Assembly (NCBI GenBank): GCA_002311645.1
Contig: DBYW01000011.1
Coordinates: 210-64,209 of the forward strand
Reading direction: 5' to 3'
DNA length: 64,000 bases
From: Bacteroidales bacterium UBA1176
Lineage (GTDB): Bacteria; Bacteroidota; Bacteroidia; Bacteroidales; WCHB1-69
The notes beneath the pieces were generated by a model, which was given only the letters and a program-made list of their open reading frames with translations, made no database searches and was not told where the DNA came from. The translations under genes and the position numbers were made by a program. Below, piece by piece: positions 53,205 to 62,430 of this stretch (the first letter of the stretch is position 1; every line of letters begins with the position of its first letter).

Positions 53205-54719
53205 ATGAGTAAAACAGACTCCTTTAAGTCCTCCTTCGGCGGCACCGTCGGTTCCGGTATGAAATCCGTCTTCAACCCGTCCGGCAAGCGGTTCTACATA
53301 TTGGAACACCGCAATGATTCGCAATACCATCGTGCAGGCGAAGCCCAGAACATCATCGTGGATGAGGCCACCATCGGTCGTGACCCCAAGTGCACGGTCC
53401 GCTTCGATGAAGACTTCAACACGGTCAGCCGCATGCATGCCGCCATCCGCCACGAGGGCGAGAATTATGTGCTGTACCATTTGTCAAAGACCAACCCCAC
53501 GCTCGTGAATGGTTCTCCGGTGCAGGGCACTTATTATCTCAAAAACGGTGACGAGATCCAGCTCTCCTCCAACGGACCGCGTCTCGGATTCATCATCCCC
53601 CAAGGCGAACAGTCTCTCGTGAAGAGCCTCGGCCTCACCGCTCGTCTCAATCTTTTCCGCAAACAGGCCCTGCGTCCCTACAAGACCGCGCTGTCCATCC
53701 TTTGCGCCCTCCTCGCGCTCGCTATCGCCGGTGGCGTTATCTATGGCGTCAAGAGCAACAAGAAAATCAAAGAACTGACCATTTTGTCCGATCAGTTGAA
53801 ACATCAACAAGATTCCTTGCTCTTGGAACAGACGCGTATCCAAAACCTCCTTGACTCCATGGACAGAGTGGAACCCACCGTCAAGCATGTCTGGCACAAT
53901 GGCGCTGTGGTTGATGCGAAAAAGCTCAAAGACGAAATGGAAGCCGGTATCGCTCCGGAATACATCACCTCGCTTGATCAGGTCAAGGGCAGTGTCTGCT
54001 ATGTCGAGACAACCGTCATGGCGGATGTTGAAGGCGAACCGTTCGAGGTCGGCAAAGTGTCGGGCAGCGGTTTCCTCCTTTCTGACGGCACCTTCATCAC
54101 CGCGCGTCACATGGTCACGCCGTGGCTCTATCCCTCCAGCATCCTCGACCTCTTCATGAACTCCAAGGCTTCCACCGATGAGGTGTTCCTCTATTCCAAG
54201 GTTAAAGTGTTCTTTGGCGACAAGAGCTTTACCCTCAACAGCAACGACTTCAAGATGGATGTCAGCAAGGACGTGAAATGGACGGACGGCAACGGTACAG
54301 TTTACAATGTCGCCTTCCCCATGAACAGCGAGCACAACATGAAGGCCATGAGCACCGACTGGGCTGCAGCTGCCACCCGTTACAAAGGCAATATCCAAAT
54401 CGATGCCGCCGCATCCATGTCTCCGGTCAGTGGCCAAGATGTGTACATCATGGGCTTCCCTGGCGGATTGGGCTATAAGGATAGTGAAGATGTCGAGAAT
54501 ATTGTCAATCCGATCTACAACCAGACCACGATTGCCCGTCAGGGCCTCAACAATGCCGACTGCATCACCATTTCCAACACGGTTGACCACGGCAATTCCG
54601 GCGGTCCTGCCTTCATCATTCGCGACGGCAAGCTGTATGCCATTGGCATCGTCTCGCGTATCGACAAGGATTCGCAGAAATATGCTCACATCGTTCCTAT
54701 CAAGAACGTTGTGCGTTAA
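53205..54719 (+). CDS. Membrane-spanning FHA / trypsin-like serine protease
   Basis: A 504-residue protein. The N-terminal FHA domain (about 30-130) has TIGRDPKCTVRF, VSRMHAAI and LVNGSPV. One membrane segment (about 162-182) is followed by a short coiled coil (186-222). The C-terminal chymotrypsin-fold protease has His302 (FITARHMV), a candidate Asp385 (STDWAAA) and Ser465 (DHGNSGGPAF). With no signal peptide and Arg/Lys residues before the membrane segment, the FHA should face the cytoplasm and the protease the periplasm. This would couple phosphothreonine binding inside to proteolysis outside. I know of no standard family with this exact order, but could not search. Confidence 0.85.
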   Translation: MSKTDSFKSSFGGTVGSGMKSVFNPSGKRFYILEHRNDSQYHRAGEAQNIIVDEATIGRDPKCTVRFDEDFNTVSRMHAAIRHEGENYVLYHLSKTNPTLVNGSPVQGTYYLKNGDEIQLSSNGPRLGFIIPQGEQSLVKSLGLTARLNLFRKQALRPYKTALSILCALLALAIAGGVIYGVKSNKKIKELTILSDQLKHQQDSLLLEQTRIQNLLDSMDRVEPTVKHVWHNGAVVDAKKLKDEMEAGIAPEYITSLDQVKGSVCYVETTVMADVEGEPFEVGKVSGSGFLLSDGTFITARHMVTPWLYPSSILDLFMNSKASTDEVFLYSKVKVFFGDKSFTLNSNDFKMDVSKDVKWTDGNGTVYNVAFPMNSEHNMKAMSTDWAAAATRYKGNIQIDAAASMSPVSGQDVYIMGFPGGLGYKDSEDVENIVNPIYNQTTIARQGLNNADCITISNTVDHGNSGGPAFIIRDGKLYAIGIVSRIDKDSQKYAHIVPIKNVVR

Positions 54720-54780
54720 TTGGAACAGGTTGTTTGAATGCCAATTTCTTTAGATTATTAAGTATTAAATATATTAAAGT

Positions 54781-56235
54781 ATGAGTGACATAACGATATG
54801 TCTCACCGCTGCCACTGACGTGGGCGTATATCGCAAGAATAACGAAGACAATTTCATCGTATGCCCCGATGTCAGTGTCGACAACTGGACCATCCCCCAA
54901 GACCCTAACGGAATTATTCCGTTGGGGTCTCGGGGCAGTCTTATTGTCGTCGCCGACGGCATGGGTGGGATGAATGCCGGCGAGGTTGCATCCGACATCG
55001 CCGTGCATACAGTCAAGGATTGTTTTGCACCGGACAAGGTTACCCCGGAGGATTTTGCAACTCCAGCCGCCGCCTGCAAGTTTATGAAGCAGGTGATTTT
55101 GGAGGCTGACAACCGCATCAAGAAACATGCCAAAAAGCATTCCGACACCAGCGGCATGGGCACCACCATCGTGATGGCCTGGCTGTTGGACAACACGGCG
55201 TGCGTGGCATGGTGCGGTGACAGCCGGGCTTACGCCTTCCACCCGGAAACCGGCCTGCGTCAGCTGTCGAAGGACCACTCATACGTGCAGTCGTTGGTCG
55301 ACTCCGGCCAGCTTCTGCCGGAATTGGCATTCGATCATCCTGACAGCAACATCATAACTTCGAGTCTTGGCGACTTCGTCAACTCCGCATCGCCCGACAG
55401 TGTGGTCACATATCTCCATAACGGAGAGATGCTGCTGCTTTGCAGTGATGGATTGTGCGGCATGATCCGCGACAATGAGACGGAGCAGATTCTCCAGCAG
55501 ACGCACGAGGATCTCGACGCCTGCCGTCAGGCCCTGATTCAGGGTGCGCTCAATGCGGGAGGTCACGACAATGTGACCGTTGCCCTGCTCAAGGTGCTGT
55601 CGGGCGCTCCGGACCTGCCTCCTGTCACCAACACCCCGACCCGCACGCTCTCGCCCACGGAGGTTGAGCAGCAGGCGCAAGGCGAGGACCAGGCAATTGA
55701 AGAGCCTTCCGACATCGAAGAGTTGGTGAAACCTGCCGTTGAACAGAATGCTGCCAACGATCTCGACGCCAAGGCCAAAGCCAAGGTCGAAGAATTGAAG
55801 AAAAACAAGAAGAAAGGACGCAAGTTCTTCTGGACCCTCTTCATCCTCCTGCTTTTGGCGGGCGGCCTCTACCTCTTGTGGCGCTTCGTGCCGGGTATGC
55901 CGTTCCAGCCCAAGCAATGCGAGGGACCCGACTCAAACCAGGTTGAGATTGTAGACACCAACATAACGCCACCTTCACCAGAACCCGAAACCCCGGTCGT
56001 AGTCCCAGAAACCCCAAAACCTGAGAATGCTCCGGCTTCCGGGCCACAGAAACCGCAATCCACAACTCAACAAACCACAACTCAGCAAACCACTCCTTCT
56101 CCAGCCAACCCCATTGGCATGATCATTGAAAAACAGCAGGCGAAGACGTCTGCTACAACCGAGCCGACAGAAAAGCCGCAAACCGATGCGGACGCGTCAA
56201 ACGAGGCCACGGAAACCAATTCAGAAGAGGAGTAG
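54781..56235 (+). CDS. PP2C-type protein phosphatase with C-terminal membrane anchor
   Basis: A 484-residue protein. Residues 1-272 are a PP2C/PPM domain: NNEDNF, VVADGMGGMNAGE, GMGTTIV, AWCGDSRAY, LLLCSDGLCG and GGHDNVTVALL give the full metal-binding set. A charged Lys-rich stretch precedes one membrane segment (about 349-369), and the remaining 115 residues are Pro/Thr/Gln-rich and probably periplasmic. It would reverse the action of the two neighbouring kinases. An unusual insert (DPNGIIPLGSRGS, residues 41-53) is encoded by a 31-nt palindrome. Confidence 0.92.
   Translation: MSDITICLTAATDVGVYRKNNEDNFIVCPDVSVDNWTIPQDPNGIIPLGSRGSLIVVADGMGGMNAGEVASDIAVHTVKDCFAPDKVTPEDFATPAAACKFMKQVILEADNRIKKHAKKHSDTSGMGTTIVMAWLLDNTACVAWCGDSRAYAFHPETGLRQLSKDHSYVQSLVDSGQLLPELAFDHPDSNIITSSLGDFVNSASPDSVVTYLHNGEMLLLCSDGLCGMIRDNETEQILQQTHEDLDACRQALIQGALNAGGHDNVTVALLKVLSGAPDLPPVTNTPTRTLSPTEVEQQAQGEDQAIEEPSDIEELVKPAVEQNAANDLDAKAKAKVEELKKNKKKGRKFFWTLFILLLLAGGLYLLWRFVPGMPFQPKQCEGPDSNQVEIVDTNITPPSPEPETPVVVPETPKPENAPASGPQKPQSTTQQTTTQQTTPSPANPIGMIIEKQQAKTSATTEPTEKPQTDADASNEATETNSEEE
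54900..54930. repeat. 31-nt palindrome inside the PP2C gene
   Basis: The arms are AGACCCTAACGGAAT (54900-54914) and ATTCCGTTGGGGTCT (54916-54930), complementary at 14 of 15 positions around a single central T. It encodes the loop PQDPNGIIPLGS just before the PP2C VVADGMGG motif, in frame. Confidence 0.85.
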
Positions 56236-56276
56236 TTTAGAGTTTTTAAGTACAATAAGAAAAAATAGAAACAGAT

Positions 56277-57668
56277 ATGTTGACAGAAAATAGCATGTTT
56301 GCCGGACGTTACCGGTTGTTGAAGAAAATTGGCGGAGGCGGTTTCTCCGTCGTATGGAAAGCCATTGACACGATGGCGGGCAATTTGATTGTCGCCATTA
56401 AAATCTATGTGCCTGACAATGGCATGGACGAGGAGGGCTTGCGCATCTTCCGGGATGAGTTCTCCTTGGTGTTCGCGCTGAACCATACGAATTTGCTGCG
56501 CCCTACTTATTATGACATTTGTGACGACTCTCCCTACCTGGTGCTGCCCTTCTGCGACAGGGGCAGCGCGGAGCGTCTGATCAACCCCGAACGGCCGCTG
56601 CCTGAAAGAAATGTGGTAGAGTTTATACGCGACGTCGCGGCAGCCTTGGCATACCTGCACAGTCAGGAACCGCCCATCATCCATCAGGACATCAAGCCGG
56701 GCAACGTGCTTTTGTCCAATGATGGCTCCTATAAGGTCACGGACTTCGGTATCAGCACCCGTATGCGCAGCACGTTGCGCAAGACGGTGGGTGCCTCCGA
56801 GATGGACAAGCTCTCCAAGAGCAATGGCAGCGGATCCATCCCCTATATGGGACCGGAACGCTTCTCCGCCTCGCCCACGCCGGTCAAGGCCAGCGATGTT
56901 TGGGCTCTCGGTGCCGCCGCCTTCGAGATTATGACCGGCGACGTGCCGTTCGACGAGATGTTCGGCGGAAGCCTCCAGAAAAACGGCGCGGATGTGCCAG
57001 TTATCCCCGGTAGCTATTCCAAGGGACTCAAGAAATTAGTCTACAAGTGTCTCGCCAAGGAGACCTGGGATCGTCCCACTGCCGCCCGCATCGAACAGTG
57101 CTGCAACGAATACCTCGAAACGGGCAAGTGGCGTCTCCACCTGCTCGATCCGCCTGTCGTATGGCAGCGCTATCGCAGAAAAGTGATCGCCATCATTGCC
57201 GTCGCCATCCCGATTTTGCTCGGCGTCGCATTCTTCTCCTTTGAGCACCACAAGGCCTCGAAACTCGTCTCCAAAGTGGAGAGCCTCTCTGTCGTGGCCC
57301 AGCAGCATTTGGACGGGAGCCTCATGGACATAGACCGCGCACGGCGTTCCTCCATCATGGAGTGCGAGAACTTGGGATTGGAAAAATCCTTGTGCACTCA
57401 CATCGACACGCTCAACATGATATGCAGGAATCTCCAATCGATTTCCTCCGACTGGACCTTCAAGCATTTCGTGGACGAAGAGAAAAGAGTTCAGCCCGAC
57501 AAGGTGCTCACAGGGATCGTCATTGCTTTGGACGACCAATATGATATCTCGATGGATATACGTGAAAAGAATATCGAGGACGGTTTTCCCACAGATGTTG
57601 CTACTATGCTCATCAACACCTTGCGTGGCTTCAGCTTCTTGTCGAAGAACCAGAGCGCGAAACAGTAA
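56277..57668 (+). CDS. Membrane-anchored Ser/Thr protein kinase
   Basis: A 463-residue protein. The kinase domain (about 12-285) has IGGGGFSVVWKA at 18-29, catalytic Lys42 in VAIKIY, DFG at 156-158 and YMGPERF in the activation segment. The catalytic loop reads HQDIKPGNVLL, so the HRD arginine is Gln (residue 137), making it a non-RD kinase that may not need activation-loop phosphorylation. A membrane segment lies at about 302-321, followed by about 140 helical residues outside the membrane with no PASTA or other known sensor. The start at 56277 is TTG-free (ATG) and 41 nt after the phosphatase. Confidence 0.9.
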   Translation: MLTENSMFAGRYRLLKKIGGGGFSVVWKAIDTMAGNLIVAIKIYVPDNGMDEEGLRIFRDEFSLVFALNHTNLLRPTYYDICDDSPYLVLPFCDRGSAERLINPERPLPERNVVEFIRDVAAALAYLHSQEPPIIHQDIKPGNVLLSNDGSYKVTDFGISTRMRSTLRKTVGASEMDKLSKSNGSGSIPYMGPERFSASPTPVKASDVWALGAAAFEIMTGDVPFDEMFGGSLQKNGADVPVIPGSYSKGLKKLVYKCLAKETWDRPTAARIEQCCNEYLETGKWRLHLLDPPVVWQRYRRKVIAIIAVAIPILLGVAFFSFEHHKASKLVSKVESLSVVAQQHLDGSLMDIDRARRSSIMECENLGLEKSLCTHIDTLNMICRNLQSISSDWTFKHFVDEEKRVQPDKVLTGIVIALDDQYDISMDIREKNIEDGFPTDVATMLINTLRGFSFLSKNQSAKQ

Positions 57669-57684
57669 TTAAAATGTTGATTTG

Positions 57685-59418
57685 ATGCAAGACAAGCCAA
57701 CCCGAGTTAAAGTCCTTGTTTTCACTGTGGTGTCGTTGCTCATGGCTACGACGGCGTTCGCGCAGTGCATGGCCCCTCGTGAGCAAAGGGGCGACGGCTT
57801 CGCGAAGTCGCACAAATACGACCAGGCCATCAGCGACTATGCCAATGCCTTGACCTGCCCTGAACTGACCACCGCCGACAAGACCCGCCTCAACAAGAAA
57901 ATCCAAAACTGCAAGGCTCTCAAGGAAAAGGAGAGAAAGGAGAAGGAAAATAGGGAAAAGGCTGCTCGTGCGGCGCGTGGGAATGACAATGCCACTGCGG
58001 ATATGCAACAGGACTCTACCGAAAACCATGCCATCAGCGACGAGGTGGCAGACACCGGAGATGATGCTTTGGACACCCTGATCGGGAAAGAGGAGATAGA
58101 TCCATACCAAGTGCTCCGGGAACTGCATGAGAAATGGAAGAAGACCGCTTACATGGGTAGTATCCGCGTCAACATCGAGGGCCAGTGCTCGGACGGCTCG
58201 AAACTTCTCAACGAAGAGATGGACTATGTCGTGCCCAAGGTCTTCTACTCGCCGCTCGACCCCGACTCGGTCCATGAGGTGATGTTGGATGTCTGCATAT
58301 TGCGCAAGGAAAGTATCATCATCCGCAAGGAATGCCCGGTGGAGGTAAAGCCTGTGTCGGGCGATTTTATCATCAAGGACCTGATATGGTCGCCGGAATA
58401 CGAGCCAGGCGACTACACCTTCCAGATCATGTACAATGGCACCCCCATCTATTTGGGCGAGTTCGTCGTCCAGCAAAAGAAAATCAAGTTGATTGTCAAC
58501 ACTATCGATGCGGAGTATGTGGACACCATGCACCGGATTATGGTCAACAATAAAGACACGGTGCTGACGTTCACAGTTGAGGCCAACGCCTCTTACACGG
58601 TGACGTTGCCCGACTGGTGCATGCTGAGGCAAAAGAAGGGCGACATGTTCGAGGTCGAGGTGCTGCGGAACACGGCCAAGGATGCGCGCATCGGTGCCGG
58701 CTCCGTGACGGCCGCATCGCGCAACAAGAACAACTTCAAGACCATTAAGTTCAACATCCGTCAAGCCGGCACGCAGTACAAGTTCGATGTCAACAACAAA
58801 ACGACCACTCTTTCGCGGATCATGAAGGCCCGGGGCGGCAACATCTCCTTGATGGCGCACACCGACGCCCCTTCCTGCCGTATTGAGGGCGCTTCCGCGT
58901 GGTGCTCCGGTGCGGTGACCCGCGACAAGTACAACCTGAATCTTCAGATCCATGTCAGCACCAACAAGAGTGCCCGCTCAAGATACCACACGCTCTACGC
59001 GATTGTCTACGATGGCGTTGACAAGGCCATCGACAGCATCCCCATTGCCATCCGCCAACGCGGGAACATCCCCATTTTAGAGTCCATCTTCATTCCGGGT
59101 GCAGGCTTGATCAGCAAGGGTCGCAACGGCCTTGGCGGTGTCATTCTCTTCGGAGAAATCCTTACGGGCGGAGTCGCCATCGCCAACCATTTCGTCTGCG
59201 ACTATTCCAAGAAAAACGATAGGACGAATTTCTTCACCCGAAACGAAGCCACCATTCGCGCATCCTCCCTCGGCGCGTGCATAGGCATCTATGTGCTGAA
59301 CTTGGTGCTTACGCCGACGTTGAAGGCCAAAGAGAACTATAATATCAGCTTTTATCCAGCGGTGCAGCCCTCCATGGGGCAGGCAACCCTCTCTATGGGG
59401 TTCTCCTGCCGGTTTTAA
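57685..59418 (+). CDS. Secreted TPR / BACON-like protein with C-terminal membrane segments (copy 1)
   Basis: A 577-residue protein with a signal peptide (ending TAFAQ). Residues 27-75 form a TPR-like helical pair (REQRGDGFAKSHKYDQAISDYANAL). A charged helical linker follows. Two BACON-like beta domains lie at about 287-365 (PDWCMLRQKKGDMFEVEVL ... RQAGTQ) and 366-460 (IEGASAWCSG ... AIRQRGN). The C-terminus has a conserved FIPGAGLISKGRNGLGGVILFGE segment and two hydrophobic stretches, suggesting anchoring. It is 16 nt after the kinase and is paralogous to the next gene. Possible extracytoplasmic partner or output of the kinase cluster. Confidence 0.75.
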   Translation: MQDKPTRVKVLVFTVVSLLMATTAFAQCMAPREQRGDGFAKSHKYDQAISDYANALTCPELTTADKTRLNKKIQNCKALKEKERKEKENREKAARAARGNDNATADMQQDSTENHAISDEVADTGDDALDTLIGKEEIDPYQVLRELHEKWKKTAYMGSIRVNIEGQCSDGSKLLNEEMDYVVPKVFYSPLDPDSVHEVMLDVCILRKESIIIRKECPVEVKPVSGDFIIKDLIWSPEYEPGDYTFQIMYNGTPIYLGEFVVQQKKIKLIVNTIDAEYVDTMHRIMVNNKDTVLTFTVEANASYTVTLPDWCMLRQKKGDMFEVEVLRNTAKDARIGAGSVTAASRNKNNFKTIKFNIRQAGTQYKFDVNNKTTTLSRIMKARGGNISLMAHTDAPSCRIEGASAWCSGAVTRDKYNLNLQIHVSTNKSARSRYHTLYAIVYDGVDKAIDSIPIAIRQRGNIPILESIFIPGAGLISKGRNGLGGVILFGEILTGGVAIANHFVCDYSKKNDRTNFFTRNEATIRASSLGACIGIYVLNLVLTPTLKAKENYNISFYPAVQPSMGQATLSMGFSCRF

Positions 59419-59448
59419 CAGTCCGTCTCAAAAGAAGTTAGTTAGCTT

Positions 59449-61050
59449 ATGAGGAAAATTCTTACCTTAATCTGCCTTGTGGTCCTTCCATGTATGCTTT
59501 GGGCGCAATGTTTCACCCCCCGGGAGCAAAGGGGGGACTCTTTTTTTGCTGAAAAAGATTACAAGGCTGCAAAAGACTGGTATGAAAAAGCCAAGACCTG
59601 TATGGACCTGACGAACAGCGACAAGTCACGTTTGAACGGTAAAATTGCGAAATGTAACAAGCTTATCAAACAGCCCGATGACCAGCCACAAACTCCGCAG
59701 CCTACCAAACCCGAAACCGAATGGGTCAAGACCGCCTATATGCAGGACCCGGAAATAAGTCTCGAGTTCTATAAAGACGGGGATAAACTGCAAATCCCTG
59801 CGCAGGATATGGACTATTTTGTCCCGGTTGTGCGGTATGTGCCCAAAGACACCGTCAAGGACCATGTGGCAAGCCTGCGCCTGCGTGTCTGGCAGGGCAC
59901 CGACCTGAGCCGGCGTCCCAAGTCGGACGTGAACCTCGATTGCCAAGTGCTGCATAACAAGCGGGAAACGAGCTTGGAACAGCAGAAATGGAATCATGGC
60001 ACAGGTGTTTTCACCATCGAGATCACGAACCGCTACAACAACACAACCCTCTACAAGGACGTCATAGAGGTCCTTGAGAAAACCATCAGTCTCCAAGTAA
60101 ACACCAGCAGCGGAACACCGGCTGAAAACTTGCTGATTGGGAAAGGAACTCCGACAAAGGTGTATCGCTACATGGTCGCCACCAATGCCGAGAGCTTCCA
60201 GGCTGTTTCCACCGCCTCGGACTGGTGCAAGATCGAGAATATAACCGGTAACAGTTTTGATGTCCGTGTGTTAGAGAATAACGGTCGCGACATGCGAGTC
60301 GCCGACTGCCGCGTGACTGCCGGCGACAAGACGGTCTCCTTCACCGTGACGCAGGAGGGCAAGTCCTTCTTCCTGACGGTGGACGGGTATTCTACACGCA
60401 TGCCGGATCAGACGTGCCGCGCCCGGGGCACCCGGCTCTATTTCCCCGTCAAGTCCAATGCCCGGTGGTCTGTCAAAGGCGACAACAGATGGTGTCGTTG
60501 GAACTCGGCGATGAGCAAAGACACATTGGTGCTCGATATTGCGCCCAACGACAAGGCTTCCAAACGCGAGATAGAGATACAGGTGGTGGCTGTGGACGGC
60601 AACGGGGTGGAGGTTGACCGCCTTGACATGCGCATTGTGCAGTCCGGCGACTTGGCCATTGTGAAATCCCTCTTTATTCCCGGCTTAGGCCAGATGGGCA
60701 GGGGACAGGTGGGCAAGGGCTCCGCTATCCTTGTCGGTGAGGTGGTCTGTGCCGGCACGGCTCTTATTACATACGCTTCGGGCAAATCGAAGCTGAAACT
60801 GATGAACAGCAGCATAGAAACTGGCAATTACGACGATTTTATGAAAGCAAGCAAGAGCTACAAGAACTTGCGTGCCGCCAACTATACTTTTTGGAGCTTC
60901 GCAGGAGCCCTTTACGTCTATAATCTTGTGGACGCCATTGTTTCCAAGGGAAAACCGAACTACAAGAACTCCAAGATATCTTTCGCCCCCGTCGCCGCCC
61001 CGACATTGGAAGGGCCTGTGTTCTCGATGGGGTTCAACTTTAAATTCTGA
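59449..61050 (+). CDS. Secreted TPR / BACON-like protein with C-terminal membrane segments (copy 2)
   Basis: A 533-residue paralogue of the previous gene. It has a signal peptide (ending MLWAQ), the same PREQRGDSFFAEKDYKAAKDWYEKA TPR-like start in shorter form, two BACON-like domains (about 240-304 with ASDWCKIENITGNSFDVRVL, and 305-400 with DNRWCRWNS), and the FIPGLGQMGRGQVGKGSAILVGE segment followed by hydrophobic stretches. The pair has diverged throughout but kept domain order, so the duplication is old. It ends 2 nt before the FISUMP lipoprotein gene. Confidence 0.75.
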   Translation: MRKILTLICLVVLPCMLWAQCFTPREQRGDSFFAEKDYKAAKDWYEKAKTCMDLTNSDKSRLNGKIAKCNKLIKQPDDQPQTPQPTKPETEWVKTAYMQDPEISLEFYKDGDKLQIPAQDMDYFVPVVRYVPKDTVKDHVASLRLRVWQGTDLSRRPKSDVNLDCQVLHNKRETSLEQQKWNHGTGVFTIEITNRYNNTTLYKDVIEVLEKTISLQVNTSSGTPAENLLIGKGTPTKVYRYMVATNAESFQAVSTASDWCKIENITGNSFDVRVLENNGRDMRVADCRVTAGDKTVSFTVTQEGKSFFLTVDGYSTRMPDQTCRARGTRLYFPVKSNARWSVKGDNRWCRWNSAMSKDTLVLDIAPNDKASKREIEIQVVAVDGNGVEVDRLDMRIVQSGDLAIVKSLFIPGLGQMGRGQVGKGSAILVGEVVCAGTALITYASGKSKLKLMNSSIETGNYDDFMKASKSYKNLRAANYTFWSFAGALYVYNLVDAIVSKGKPNYKNSKISFAPVAAPTLEGPVFSMGFNFKF

Positions 61051-61052
61051 CT

Positions 61053-62372
61053 ATGAAAAACAAAGCCATACTCATACTGACCGCGCTTGCGTTTATTCTC
61101 CCGTCGGGTTGTCTCAAGAAACTCGAGAAAGAGGGCATCTTCAGTGACACCCTGGTGTTCGGGACCGTTACTGTTAATGATGCCGACCACACTCCAGCTT
61201 CAAATGTTGTGGTCTCCTTGGTGGATGGCGAGAACATGGTACGTTCCACCACCACAGATGCGCGCGGCTATTACGAAATATCCGTCTCCGCCGAAGAAAT
61301 CCATAAGGGTTTCGCCTTTAAGCTTACCGCCGACTCGGTGTATCAGGACGCGGTGTTCTCCTTGGAAGAGGTGGGCTTCGGCTTAGAGCGTTACGAGCTC
61401 AACATGTCGCTCGACGGTCCCTCTTTGCCGCAGGTGCAAACACTTGAAGTGTCCAATGTCACGACCCAAAGTGCGCTTGCCAAGGGCGTGGTCACGAATA
61501 ACGGGAACCTGCCTCTCCAGTCGCGCGGTTTTTGCTGGAGCCGTTTGCCCAATCCCACCGTCAACGATGCCCACGTGAACGTGCCGGGCGGGGTAGGGGA
61601 ATTCACCGCCACCCTCACCGGTCTTGAACCGGCGATAACCTACTATGTGCGCGCATACGCCTCCAACAGCCAGGGTCTCGTGTATGGCGCGGAATTGTCG
61701 TTCACTACAGAGGGCGTGTTCCATTGCGGCAACTCCAAGGTCTACGACTTCGACGGCAATCCTTATAACACCCTGCTGATCGGCACCCAGTGCTGGACTC
61801 GCGAGAGCATGCGCACCACGCATTACTCCGACGGCACGGCAATCCCGGCGGGCACGACCAGCGGCGACACTCCGTACCGCTACGCCCCCGGCAACGACGA
61901 GTCCAACGTCTCCACCTACGGCTATCTCTACAACTGGTCTGCCACCATGCGCGGCGCGGCATCTGGACAGTCGCCGGTACAGGGTGTCTGCCCTGACGGC
62001 TGGCACGTGCCTACCGACGCGGAGTGGACCCAGCTGACCAATACGGTCTCCTCGTCAGGCTTCGTTTGCGGCGGCAACCCCGACAACAACGCCAAGGCCT
62101 TGGCTGCCACATGGGGCTGGAACAGCAGCAATGTGTCCTGCTCCGTGGGCGAGGACCCCTCATCCAACAATGTCACCACATTCACGGCACTGCCCGCTGG
62201 CTTCTATTCCGGCACCTATAGCAACATGGGCGGCTATGTCTATTTCTGGACATCGACCGAAAGCGGCTCGTCCACAAGCTACAGCCGTCTTATCCGGTAC
62301 GACAATCCGAATGTCGCTGTCAGGTCAAACGGCAGGAAAAACGGCAATCTCGTGCGCTGTGTGTTAGATTGA
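61053..62372 (+). CDS. FISUMP lipoprotein with carboxypeptidase-regulatory and Fn3-like domains
   Basis: A 439-residue protein with an SPII signal (ILPSGC, Cys20). Residues about 34-125 form a carboxypeptidase-regulatory-like beta sandwich (TVTVNDADHTPASNVVVSLVDG, TDARGYYEISV). Residues about 130-220 resemble an Fn3-like module (RGFCWSRLPNPTVND, ITYYVRAYASNSQGLVYG). One FISUMP domain follows to the end (HCGNSKVYDFDGNPYNTLLIG, GVCPDGWHVPTDAEW, VRCVLD). Two nucleotides separate it from the BACON-like gene, so it is likely in the same transcript as the kinase cluster. Confidence 0.85.
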   Translation: MKNKAILILTALAFILPSGCLKKLEKEGIFSDTLVFGTVTVNDADHTPASNVVVSLVDGENMVRSTTTDARGYYEISVSAEEIHKGFAFKLTADSVYQDAVFSLEEVGFGLERYELNMSLDGPSLPQVQTLEVSNVTTQSALAKGVVTNNGNLPLQSRGFCWSRLPNPTVNDAHVNVPGGVGEFTATLTGLEPAITYYVRAYASNSQGLVYGAELSFTTEGVFHCGNSKVYDFDGNPYNTLLIGTQCWTRESMRTTHYSDGTAIPAGTTSGDTPYRYAPGNDESNVSTYGYLYNWSATMRGAASGQSPVQGVCPDGWHVPTDAEWTQLTNTVSSSGFVCGGNPDNNAKALAATWGWNSSNVSCSVGEDPSSNNVTTFTALPAGFYSGTYSNMGGYVYFWTSTESGSSTSYSRLIRYDNPNVAVRSNGRKNGNLVRCVLD

Positions 62373-62430
62373 GTCTGCTCAAAACACACACCATTCCATA
62401 TAACCCCATTCAGTCGATAAATATTTAGTC

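Noticed and set aside
53484..54689. 401-codon leftward frame opposite the FHA-protease
   Set aside because: Antisense to a gene with clear FHA and protease motifs.
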